Positions 1 through 8,370 of a stretch of DNA of 11,454 nt are shown here, piece after piece. Where the stretch lies: assembly GCA_003220855.1 (NCBI GenBank), contig QHTP01000159.1, forward strand, positions 1-11,454, written 5' to 3'. The notes under the pieces were generated by a model. That model saw nothing but the letters and a program-made list of their open reading frames with translations, made no database searches and had not been told where the DNA came from. Positions within the stretch are counted from its first letter, which is position 1. The number at the start of each line of letters is the position of its first letter. Made by a program: the position numbers and the translations under genes. This DNA is from Gemmatimonadota bacterium. GTDB lineage: Bacteria > Gemmatimonadota > Gemmatimonadetes > Gemmatimonadales > GWC2-71-9.

Positions 1-1338
1 GTTCAGCCGCTGGTACTGCAGCGGGGCGCTGAACAGGTTGGAATAGATCTCGATCGCAAGAATCTCTTCCGGCGCGACGGGCACCGACGGAGTCTCTACC
101 GGCGGGAGCGGGAAATACACGCCGTCGATGAAGTACGAGGGAGGGCAGTAGTTGGCCAGCTGGGGATTGGTGATCTGGCCTTGCCCCCGCTGCAGCTCCA
201 CCAGATAGCTCGACCCGTTGGGCCGCAGCTGCACCCCGGGAACCATGCGGAATACCTCCTCGAACTGCGCGGCCCCGGAGCTGCGGACCTCGGTGGTATC
301 GAGAAAGTGTCCCAGCGCCGTCTTGCGGCGGCGCTCGAAGCCGACCAGCGTCAAGTAGGGCCGGTAGCGCGCTTCCACCGTGACCGGCTCGAGCACGTGG
401 ACCGAGTCACCCAGCACGAGGGTCAATTGCTGCGTCCTGCCCGGCGCGATGCGGACCTGCACCCGCGCGGGAGGATACCCGATCGCCCTGCCCTCGACGA
501 TGCGCGAGCCTGCCGGGACGTTCTTGAGCGCGAAGCCTCCAGCCTCGTCCGCCTCGGCCCGGCTGTCGGTCCCGACCGCGACCACGGCCGCACCGGGCAC
601 GGTAATGCCGCTCTGGTTCACCACGACACCCGTGACGGCCCCGGTGGCCGCCGTCACGGCCAGGTGCAAGTCAGCGCGGGCGAACGCCCGCCCGGCCAGA
701 TCGATGAGGACCATGCCGGTCGGCCCGTCGCCCGCCTTGCCCTGCAGCAGCAACCCGACGTCGGTCGGAAGGTCGCAGAGCAGAATGCGACCCGACGCAT
801 CTGAGCGAGCAGCGGCGCTTACCGGCGCAGCGCGCACCGAGCCGGCGCCGATGGCGTACGTCGTCCAGTGTGCAGTCACGGCGACGTCGGCCAGCAGCCT
901 GCCGTCAGCGACATCACGCACCAGCCCGAGGATTGCGCCGGCCTCCCGCCACGGATCGTGGGGACACAAGGCGCGATGCGCCGCCGACGGACCCGGGGTC
1001 CCGAGGGTGACTGCGGCGGTGCGCCCGGCGGCGACCTCCACGACGACGGGCGACGCCGATAGGCCGATCGAATCGAGGACGGGATCATCGAAGGTCAGCG
1101 TGTAGCGACCGGCCGCGGGCACGACCAGCTCGAACCGCCCGGCGGGATCGGTGCGCGCCATGCGATTGGTGCCTTCGATCCAGACTTCGGCGCCCGCGAG
1201 TGGGGCCGCGCCGATCAGGCTGTCGTAGACGACCCCCCGCAGCAGCGCCGCGCTTTGCGCTGTCGCTCGGGCGGCGGCTGCGACCAAGGCTCCGCAAGCG
1301 ATGATGAGGGTCGGTCGGACGGCGACGCGACGGACCAT
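1..1338 (-). CDS. Secreted protein with three carboxypeptidase-regulatory-like domains and a TonB-plug-like segment (3' end off window)
   Basis: An uninterrupted frame runs from an ATG at 1338 to base 1 without a stop, giving 446 codons; the C-terminus lies outside. Residues 1-27 look like a Sec signal peptide: two arginines at 3-4, a hydrophobic stretch at 10-23, and an ATA-QS cleavage site near 27/28. Three beta-sandwich stretches of carboxypeptidase-regulatory type follow at about 30-110, 134-226 and 230-310; the third is clearest, with VPGAAVVAVGT and then DEAGGFALKNVPAG. From about 325 the protein resembles the plug of TonB-dependent outer-membrane receptors: FEEVFRMVPGVQLRP (359-373), YFIDGVYF (402-409) and EEILAIEIYSN (424-434). 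In related short proteins I recall from Gemmatimonadota, the chain ends about 30 residues later, without a beta-barrel. Whether a barrel follows here cannot be seen. It is probably periplasmic or outer-membrane associated; the ligand is unknown. The start is supported by the signal peptide and a TATTAT box six bases upstream. Divergent from the acyl-CoA dehydrogenase gene. Confidence 0.82.
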   Translation of the reverse strand, partial: MVRRVAVRPTLIIACGALVAAAARATAQSAALLRGVVYDSLIGAAPLAGAEVWIEGTNRMARTDPAGRFELVVPAAGRYTLTFDDPVLDSIGLSASPVVVEVAAGRTAAVTLGTPGPSAAHRALCPHDPWREAGAILGLVRDVADGRLLADVAVTAHWTTYAIGAGSVRAAPVSAAARSDASGRILLCDLPTDVGLLLQGKAGDGPTGMVLIDLAGRAFARADLHLAVTAATGAVTGVVVNQSGITVPGAAVVAVGTDSRAEADEAGGFALKNVPAGSRIVEGRAIGYPPARVQVRIAPGRTQQLTLVLGDSVHVLEPVTVEARYRPYLTLVGFERRRKTALGHFLDTTEVRSSGAAQFEEVFRMVPGVQLRPNGSSYLVELQRGQGQITNPQLANYCPPSYFIDGVYFPLPPVETPSVPVAPEEILAIEIYSNLFSAPLQYQRLN

Positions 1339-1343
1339 GACCC

Positions 1344-1350
1344 TATAATA
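1344..1350. promoter_or_regulatory. Shared -10-like box TATAATA in the divergent gap
   Basis: On the minus strand TATTAT (1350-1345) ends six bases before the ATG at 1338, so transcription would begin at or within a base of the start codon, giving a leaderless mRNA. On the plus strand the same bases read TATAAT (1344-1349), the consensus -10, which would give the acyl-CoA dehydrogenase gene a leader of about 30 nt. No convincing TTGACA-like -35 is seen on either side. Inferred from sequence only. Confidence 0.45.
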
Positions 1351-1370
1351 CGGGGAGAATCTCCGACGGC

Positions 1371-1376
1371 TAGATT
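1371..1376 (+). promoter_or_regulatory. -10-like box TAGATT just upstream of the acyl-CoA dehydrogenase start
   Basis: TAGATT is followed by nine bases and then the ATG at 1386; the predicted transcript start is about 1383, almost leaderless. The intervening bases hold no Shine-Dalgarno motif. It competes with TATAAT at 1344-1349 as the promoter of this gene. Confidence 0.35.
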
Positions 1377-1385
1377 GGGACCGCG

Positions 1386-2540
1386 ATGCCCGACCCCACA
1401 CCCCCCCTCACCACGCTCTCCGAGGAAGAAGAGCTGTTCCGCCGCACCGTGCGCGACTTCGCCGAGCGCGCCGTCCGTCCGCGCGTCGCCGCCATGGAGC
1501 AGGCCGCCTCGCTCGATCGGGCCCTGCTCGCCCAGTGCTTCGCGCTGGGCCTCATGGGGATCGAGATCCCCGAGGCGCACGGCGGCGCGGGCGGCAGCAT
1601 GTTGATGACGGTCCTGGCAGTCGAGGAGCTGTCGGCGGTCGACGCCTCGCTCGCCATCTTCGTGGATGTGCAAAACACGCTCGTCAACGCCCTGCTCACC
1701 AAGTGGGCGAGCGACGAGCTCCGCAACCGCTATCTGCCGCGGCTCGCGACCGATCTGCTCGGCGCCTACGCGCTGTCCGAGCCAGACTCGGGATCGGACG
1801 CGTTCGGACTCCAGACCCGCGCGACCGAGGCCGGCGACACGTGGATCCTCGAGGGACGCAAGCTGTGGATCACCAACGGGGCCGAGGCAGGCTTGTTCGT
1901 CATTTTCGCGAACAGCGATTTCAGCAAGGGCTACAAAGGCATCACGGCGTTCGCCGTGGAGCGCGGGTTCAAGGGGTTCTCCGTCGGCAAGAAGGAAGAC
2001 AAGCTCGGGATCCGCGCGTCGAGCACGTGCGAGCTGATCCTCGACGGCTGCGAGGTGCCGGCGGCGAACCTGGTGGGCCAGGTGGGGATGGGCTACAAGG
2101 TCGCCATCGAGACGCTCAACACCGGGCGGATCGGCATCGGCGCCCAGATGATCGGCGTTGCCCGGGGGGCGCTCGCCGCGGCCCTCCGGTACGTGAAGGA
2201 GCGCAAGCAGTTCGGCAGGCCGGTCGCGGAGTTCCAGGGGGTGCAGTTCCAGCTGGCGCAGGCGGCCACCGAGCTCGAGGCGGCCCGGCTGATGGTGTAC
2301 AACGCGGCGCGGCTCGAGGACGCGGGCGAGCCCTACACCACGCAGGCGGCGATGGCCAAGTTGTTCGCCGCCCAGGTGGCCGAGCGGGTGACGTCGCTCG
2401 CCGTGGAGCTGTTCGGCGGGTACGGGTACACGAAGGAGTACCCGGTCGAGAAGTTCTACCGGGACGCGAAGATCGGCGCGATCTACGAGGGGACGAGCAA
2501 CATGCAGCTGAACACCATCGCGAAGCAGCTGCTGAGGTGA
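1386..2540 (+). CDS. Acyl-CoA dehydrogenase, short/branched-chain type
   Basis: A 384-residue flavoenzyme of full family length. It oxidises an acyl-CoA to the 2,3-enoyl-CoA and passes electrons to electron-transfer flavoprotein, in the cytoplasm. The N-terminal helical domain covers about 10-125, the middle beta domain about 126-235, and the C-terminal helical domain about 236-384. FAD/substrate motifs are ALSEPDSGSDAF (129-140) and WITNGAEAG (161-169). The catalytic base is Glu368 in IYEGTSNMQ. Several blocks match what I recall of ACADSB, the 2-methylbutyryl/isobutyryl-CoA dehydrogenase of isoleucine and valine breakdown: VQNTLVN (95-101), the stretch around GIRASSTCEL (208-217), GRIGIGAQM (247-255) and MQLNTIAK (373-380). 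That makes a branched or short-chain substrate likely, but specificity cannot be proven from sequence. The ATG is the first in frame and gives a normal N-terminus; no ribosome-binding site is visible. The aminotransferase follows 88 bp downstream on the same strand. Confidence 0.93.
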   Translation: MPDPTPPLTTLSEEEELFRRTVRDFAERAVRPRVAAMEQAASLDRALLAQCFALGLMGIEIPEAHGGAGGSMLMTVLAVEELSAVDASLAIFVDVQNTLVNALLTKWASDELRNRYLPRLATDLLGAYALSEPDSGSDAFGLQTRATEAGDTWILEGRKLWITNGAEAGLFVIFANSDFSKGYKGITAFAVERGFKGFSVGKKEDKLGIRASSTCELILDGCEVPAANLVGQVGMGYKVAIETLNTGRIGIGAQMIGVARGALAAALRYVKERKQFGRPVAEFQGVQFQLAQAATELEAARLMVYNAARLEDAGEPYTTQAAMAKLFAAQVAERVTSLAVELFGGYGYTKEYPVEKFYRDAKIGAIYEGTSNMQLNTIAKQLLR

Positions 2541-2615
2541 GCCCGAACTTCTTGATTCCACGACAGTTGTCGCGAGTAGCGTGGGGACCGTGACGGGCGC
2601 CGAGCTTCCTCGTTG

Positions 2616-2621
2616 TAAGTT
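2616..2621 (+). promoter_or_regulatory. -10-like box TAAGTT just upstream of the aminotransferase start
   Basis: TAAGTT ends seven bases before the ATG at 2629, so transcription would start at about 2628, next to the start codon. The 88-bp gap 2541-2628 shows no Shine-Dalgarno motif near the start and no convincing intrinsic terminator for the upstream gene. The aminotransferase may thus have its own leaderless transcript. Confidence 0.35.
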
Positions 2622-3769
2622 CCCCTGAATGCATACCGCCCGGCGCACTCACGGGTTCACCGAATCGGTGATCCGCGGCATGACCCGGCTCGCGAGCGAG
2701 CACGATGCCATCAATCTCGCGCAGGGGTTCCCGAACTTCCCGGCGCCCGAGATCTTAAAGGAAGCCGCCGCGCGCGCCATTGCGGACGACGTGAACCAGT
2801 ACGCGATCACGTGGGGCGCCAAACGGCTGCGCGACGCGCTCACCCGCAAGTACGCCGACTGGTACGGCATGACGGTGAATCCCGAAACCGAGATCACCGT
2901 GACGTGCGGCGCCACCGAAGCTATGGCGTCGGCGCTGCTCGCCATCGTCGACTCCGGCGACGAAGTAATCGTGTTCGAGCCGTTCTACGAGAACTACGGC
3001 CCGGACGCGAACCTGTGCGGCGCGAAGCCGGTGTACGTGCCCATGCCGGTAGCGGCCGAGTTGGACCTCGATCGGCTCGCGGCCGCCTTCTCCCGCCGTA
3101 CGCGGGCCATCATCGTCTGCACGCCGAACAACCCCACCGGCCGGGTGCTCACGCGGTCGGAGCTCGAGGCCATTGCCCAGCTGTGCCGGCGGCACGACGC
3201 CTACGCCGTGACCGACGAGATTTACGAGCACATCTATTACGAAGGCGAGCACATCCCGATCGCGACGCTCGACGGGATGCGCGAGCGCACCATCACCATC
3301 AGCGGCGCGTCGAAGACGTTCAGCGTGACGGGGTGGCGCGTGGGAACGATCGTCGCCCCGCCGGCCACGAGCGATGCCATCCGCAAGGTGCACGATTTCC
3401 TGACCGTCGGGGCGCCCGCGCCGCTGCAGGAGGCGATCGCCGTGGGGCTGGAGACGCTGGGCGACGACTACTATGCGACGCTCGCCCGCCAGTACCGTGC
3501 CCGGCGCGACCTGTTGTGTCGTGCCCTCGTCGACGCGGGCTTCCGCTGCACGCCGCCGCAGGGCGCGTACTACGTGCTGGCCGACTTCTCTGGTATCTCG
3601 CCGCTGCCCGACGACGAGTTTTCCGTCTGGCTCACCAAGGAGATCGGCGTCTCTCCCGTTCCCGGATCGAGTTTCTTCAGCCGCCCGGAGCTGGGACGAC
3701 GGCTGGTGCGATTCGCGTTCTGTAAGACCGAGGACCTGTTGCAGGAAGCCGAGCGGCGGCTGTCTGGCG

Positions 3770-5230
<1,461 letters not shown>

Positions 5231-5236
5231 CGGGCC

Positions 5237-5242
5237 TGACTA
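5237..5242 (-). promoter_or_regulatory. Weak -10-like box TAGTCA before the kinase GTG start
   Basis: On the minus strand TAGTCA ends six bases before the GTG at 5230. It fits the spacing seen at the other leaderless-type starts but lacks the final T of TAnnnT, so it is a weak candidate. No Shine-Dalgarno sequence sits at normal distance; a GGAGGGG run lies about 35 bases further upstream, too far to act. Confidence 0.2.
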
Positions 5243-5258
5243 CCCCGGCGGCCCTAGC

Positions 5259-5278
5259 CCGGGTTCCCCTCCGGGTTC
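5259..5278. repeat. Two CCGGGTTC direct repeats in the kinase/transporter gap
   Basis: CCGGGTTC occurs at 5259-5266 and 5271-5278, starts 12 bp apart, about one helical turn. The pair sits in the 62-bp gap between the divergent kinase and OPT genes, just ahead of the OPT start. Such phased repeats could be an operator, but the units are short and GC-rich, so chance is a real alternative. Confidence 0.3.
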
Positions 5279-5292
5279 ACATTCTCCGCCCT

Positions 5293-7464
5293 ATGCCCGC
5301 CCACGACCCCTATATCCCGGCGACCCACTTCCCGGCCGAGCTGACCCCGCGCGCGCTGCTGCTGGGCGTGGTGCTCGGGCTCATCTTCAGTGCATCGAGC
5401 GTCTACCTGGCACTCAAGATCGGGCTGACCGTGAGCTCCTCCATCCCGATCGCGGTGCTCTCGATCACGATCTTTCGCGCCCTCGGCCGCACCTCGATAC
5501 TCGAGAACAACATCGTGCAGACCACCGGTTCGGCCAGCGACTCCGTCGCCGCCGGCGTGGTCTTCACCATTCCGGCCGTCCTCCTGATGGGCTACGACCT
5601 CGAGATCGGTCGCGTGGCGATGCTCGCGACGGTCGGCGGGCTCATGGGCGTGCTGATGATGATCCCGCTGCGCCGCGCGCTGATCGTCAAGGAGCACGAC
5701 ACGCTGATCTATCCGGAGGGCACCGCCTGCGCGGAAGTGCTCATCGCCGGCGAGGAGCGCGGCCTCCAGGCCAAGCGCGTCTTCCAGGCGTTCGGCGTCG
5801 GCTTCGTCTACAAGTTCCTGATGGGCGGGCTCAAGCTCTGGCCCGACGTGCCCGGGAAGGCCCTCGGCTTCTATCCCGGCGCCGCCGTGTTCACCGAGAC
5901 ATCCCCCGAGCTCATGGGCGTGGGCTACATCATCGGCCCGCGCATCGCCGGGTATCTCTTCGCCGGCGGCTGCTTCGCCTACCTGGTGCTCGCCCCTGCC
6001 ATCAAACTGGTCGGTTCGGGCCTCACGGAGCCATTCGGGTTTCCGGCGGTCAAGCTGATCCGCGACATGACTCCGGGCGACCTCCGCTCCAGCTTCGTCT
6101 TCTACATCGGGGCCGGCGCCGTCGCCTCGGCCGGGATCATCGCGCTCGCCCGCTCGCTCCCCACCATCGTCAGCTCCTTCGCCTCGAGCCTGAAGGACCT
6201 GCGCGGCTCCGGCCTGAGCCAGACGATGACGCGGCCGCGCACCGAGGACGATCTCCCCATCTCCCTCACGGTCGGCGGCTCGATCGCGCTCGCCATCGTC
6301 CTCACCCTGCTGCCGCAGCTGGGCGTGAATCTGCTGGGCGCGGTGCTGATCGTGATCTTCGGATTCTTCTTCGCCACCGTGTCTTCCCGCGTCACCGGGC
6401 AGATCGGGTCTTCGGCGAATCCGATTTCCGGCATGACGATCGCCGCCTTGCTCGGCACCTGCCTGATCTTCGTCGCGATCGGCTGGACCGGCGTGGACCA
6501 CCGCGTGCAGGCGATCTCCATCGCCGCGGTCGTCGCCGTGGCGACGGCGAACGCGGGCAACACGTCGCAGGACTTGAAGACCGGCTTCCTCGTAGGTTCG
6601 ACGCCGCGGCGCCAGCAGATCGCCATCCTCGTCGGTGCCCTCGCCTCGGCACTGGCCGTCGGCTGGACGCTCACGCTGCTCAACCGCGCCTACACCTACC
6701 CGGTGCCCGAAACCCACGCGGCCTTCAGCGCCCAGTCGCTGACGCCCCCGGCGGGCGGCCGGGCGCCGGTCGAGGTGCTTCCGGCCACGATGTCGGAATT
6801 CCGCGTCGCGGGCGGCGACTCGGTCGACCATGCCACCTACCAGGTCGTCCGGGTCTACGTCGTCACCCAGGGCGTCGCGGCGGGGAAGTACCTCATGGAT
6901 CCGAAGACGCACGAGCTGCGCTACGTGCTCGACCCCGGGATCGGCGGTCGCATCCGCGATTATCGCGGCCGGGTCATCCCCCGCCTCGATTCGCCCAAAG
7001 CGACCATCATGGCCCTCATCACCGACGGCATCCTCACCCACAAGCTGCCGTGGGCCCTGGTGCTGCTGGGGGTGTTCATCACCATCGCCATCGAGCTGAT
7101 GGGGGTGCAGGCGCTGCCCGTCGCCGTGGGCGTGTACCTCCCGATCTCCACCTCTTCGGCCATGTTCGCCGGCGGCATCGTGCGCTGGTTGATCGAGCGC
7201 CGTGCTCACGTCAAGCAGCAGTCGATTGCGGACGTCGAATCGGGACCGGGCGTGTTGTTCGCGAGCGGCCTCATAGCGGGGGGGGCCATCTGCGGCATCG
7301 TGCTGGCGGCATTCGCCGGCGTGTTCGGCTCGGCGGACGCGCTCGCCGAGAAGCTGCCTGTATTCCACGCGCTCGGCGGTCTCGCCGGCTCGAACGCGCT
7401 GGCCTTTGGGCTGTTCGCGGCGCTGGGGGCAGTGCTCTACCGGGTCGCCCTACGCCCGCAGTGA
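5293..7464 (+). CDS. OPT family oligopeptide transporter
   Basis: A 723-residue polytopic inner-membrane protein of full family length, expected to import oligopeptides (or metal chelates, as some relatives do) with protons. Family blocks are visible in order: a first membrane segment with SASSVYLALKIGLTVSSSIP (33-52), ENNIVQTTGSASDS (71-84), YPEGTACAEVL (140-150), GQIGSSANPISGM (369-381), NAGNTSQDLKTGFLVG (420-435) and LPVAVGVYLPISTSS (608-622). I count about 14-16 hydrophobic segments. Between about residues 466 and 570 lies a hydrophilic loop of about 100 residues with a beta-rich look (YQVVRVYVV, GKYLMDPKTHELRYVLDPGI). I recall a similar insert in OPT proteins of Acidobacteriota and Gemmatimonadota. 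The ATG lacks a clear ribosome-binding site; CACATT nine bases upstream is only a poor -10. It heads a same-strand run of four genes, and the M42 peptidase at the end of that run fits peptide use. Confidence 0.93.
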   Translation: MPAHDPYIPATHFPAELTPRALLLGVVLGLIFSASSVYLALKIGLTVSSSIPIAVLSITIFRALGRTSILENNIVQTTGSASDSVAAGVVFTIPAVLLMGYDLEIGRVAMLATVGGLMGVLMMIPLRRALIVKEHDTLIYPEGTACAEVLIAGEERGLQAKRVFQAFGVGFVYKFLMGGLKLWPDVPGKALGFYPGAAVFTETSPELMGVGYIIGPRIAGYLFAGGCFAYLVLAPAIKLVGSGLTEPFGFPAVKLIRDMTPGDLRSSFVFYIGAGAVASAGIIALARSLPTIVSSFASSLKDLRGSGLSQTMTRPRTEDDLPISLTVGGSIALAIVLTLLPQLGVNLLGAVLIVIFGFFFATVSSRVTGQIGSSANPISGMTIAALLGTCLIFVAIGWTGVDHRVQAISIAAVVAVATANAGNTSQDLKTGFLVGSTPRRQQIAILVGALASALAVGWTLTLLNRAYTYPVPETHAAFSAQSLTPPAGGRAPVEVLPATMSEFRVAGGDSVDHATYQVVRVYVVTQGVAAGKYLMDPKTHELRYVLDPGIGGRIRDYRGRVIPRLDSPKATIMALITDGILTHKLPWALVLLGVFITIAIELMGVQALPVAVGVYLPISTSSAMFAGGIVRWLIERRAHVKQQSIADVESGPGVLFASGLIAGGAICGIVLAAFAGVFGSADALAEKLPVFHALGGLAGSNALAFGLFAALGAVLYRVALRPQ

Positions 7465-7474
7465 TGTCTCGCTC

Positions 7475-7480
7475 TACATT
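7475..7480 (+). promoter_or_regulatory. -10-like box TACATT just upstream of the BtuF-like gene
   Basis: TACATT ends five bases before the ATG at 7486, placing a predicted transcript start within a base of the start codon. The 21-bp gap after the OPT stop holds no Shine-Dalgarno motif. The gene could be read both from OPT read-through and from this internal promoter. Confidence 0.35.
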
Positions 7481-7485
7481 TCGGC

Positions 7486-8337
7486 ATGCGCATCGTGTCG
7501 TTGCTCCCCGCCGCGACCGAGATGGTATCCGCGCTCGGCGCGATGGGTCAGCTGGTGGGCGTGTCACACGAATGCGACTTCCCGCCCCAGGTGCGTTCCC
7601 TCCCCCGCATCACGCGCAGCCGGATCGACCCGGCGCTCCCATCGGGCACGATCGACCGTGCGGTGGCGGAGGCGAGGCGCACGGGAGTTCCCACCGTGGA
7701 GGTGGATGTCGAGCTCGTGGCGCACCTGCGCCCCGATGTGCTGATCGGGCAGTCGGTGTGCGAGGTCTGCGCGATCGGGCAGGCCGACCTCGCGCGCGTC
7801 GTGACGACGCTGATCCCGATTCCGTGGGTCGTGACGCTGCACGCCCACACCCTGGACGGCGTGCTCGAGGACATCGCCAAACTGGGGGAGGCGCTGGAGC
7901 TGCGGGACGAGGCCGAGGAGCTGCTGGCGGGATTGCGCTACCGGCTGCGGCGCGCCGCGGCCCGGCATGCGGCGGCTCGGGAGCGGCCTCGGGTGCTGGT
8001 GCTCGAATGGGTCGATCCTCCGTACGTGGCGGGGCACTGGGTCCCGGAGCTGGTGGAGCTCGCGGGCGGCACGGACGTGGCCGGCGCGCCGGGTGAGCCC
8101 TCGCGGCAACGCTCGTGGGCGGACCTGTCGGCGCTCGAGCCCGATCTGGTGCTGGTGGCCCTGTGCGGGTTCGACGTCGCGCGCGCCCGGGTCGAGCTCG
8201 ACGCCGTGCGCGGCGGCGCGGCGCGGGCGCTGCTCCGCCGCCGGGTCGAGTTCATCGACGGCAGCGCCTATACGTCCCGTCCCGGACCGCGCCTCGTCGA
8301 TGTGGCCGAGATCCTGGCCCGGTTGATGATCGGTTGA
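7486..8337 (+). CDS. BtuF-like (periplasmic-binding-protein fold) protein without a signal peptide
   Basis: A 283-residue protein of the helical-backbone substrate-binding family used by cobalamin and siderophore ABC transporters. It begins MRIVSLLPAATEMVSALG (1-18), which is the first strand and helix of the fold itself, so there is no room for an export signal. Other marks are VGVSHECDFP (24-33) and IGQSVCEVCA (87-96), the last characteristic of a cobalamin-binding-protein-like subgroup that I recall as often lacking a leader. The second lobe starts near RPRVLVLEWVDPPYVAGHW (about 167-185). No permease or ATPase gene lies nearby, so a transport role is doubtful; a cytoplasmic corrinoid- or ligand-binding role is possible. 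The conserved His28, Cys30, Cys92 and Cys95 could matter for binding. It lies 21 bp after the OPT gene and 27 bp before the CapA gene, on the same strand. Family assignment is solid, function open. Confidence 0.88.
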   Translation: MRIVSLLPAATEMVSALGAMGQLVGVSHECDFPPQVRSLPRITRSRIDPALPSGTIDRAVAEARRTGVPTVEVDVELVAHLRPDVLIGQSVCEVCAIGQADLARVVTTLIPIPWVVTLHAHTLDGVLEDIAKLGEALELRDEAEELLAGLRYRLRRAAARHAAARERPRVLVLEWVDPPYVAGHWVPELVELAGGTDVAGAPGEPSRQRSWADLSALEPDLVLVALCGFDVARARVELDAVRGGAARALLRRRVEFIDGSAYTSRPGPRLVDVAEILARLMIG

Positions 8338-8358
8338 CTGCTCGAGCGAGGTTCTCCT

Positions 8359-8370
8359 GATCACGTGATC
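8359..8370. repeat. 12-bp palindrome spanning the CapA start codon
   Basis: GATCACGTGATC is a perfect palindrome whose middle contains the GTG start codon at 8365. Symmetric sites of this type can bind dimeric regulators, but a few 12-bp palindromes are expected by chance in a window of this size. Confidence 0.3.

Noticed and set aside
181..1105. Plus-strand open frames of 207 and 241 codons in the first 1.1 kb.
   Set aside because: They lie opposite the minus-strand secreted protein, which has a signal peptide, three repeated domains and plug motifs in an unbroken 446-codon frame.
1292..1300. Cys15 of the secreted protein as a lipoprotein lipobox (LIIAC).
   Set aside because: The hydrophobic stretch before it is only about six residues, and a better signal peptidase I site (ATA-QS) follows at 25-29.
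2541..2628. Possible terminator hairpin after the acyl-CoA dehydrogenase gene (CCACG at 2558-2562 with CGTGG at 2580-2584, and CGACA-GT-TGTCG inside).
   Set aside because: The arms are only five base pairs, the loops are too long or too short, and there is no T-tract.
7278..7285. A G8 run in the OPT gene, and a matching G8 run on the coding strand of the HEAT gene (11103-11096), considered as slippage or phase-variation tracts.
   Set aside because: At this GC content a few 8-base G or C runs are expected by chance, and both fall in Gly-rich codons late or mid gene with no sign of frame change.
5254..7368. A 704-codon minus-strand open frame opposite the OPT gene.
   Set aside because: Low-complexity Asp/Arg/Gly/His-rich translation typical of the antisense of a high-GC gene; no domain recognised.
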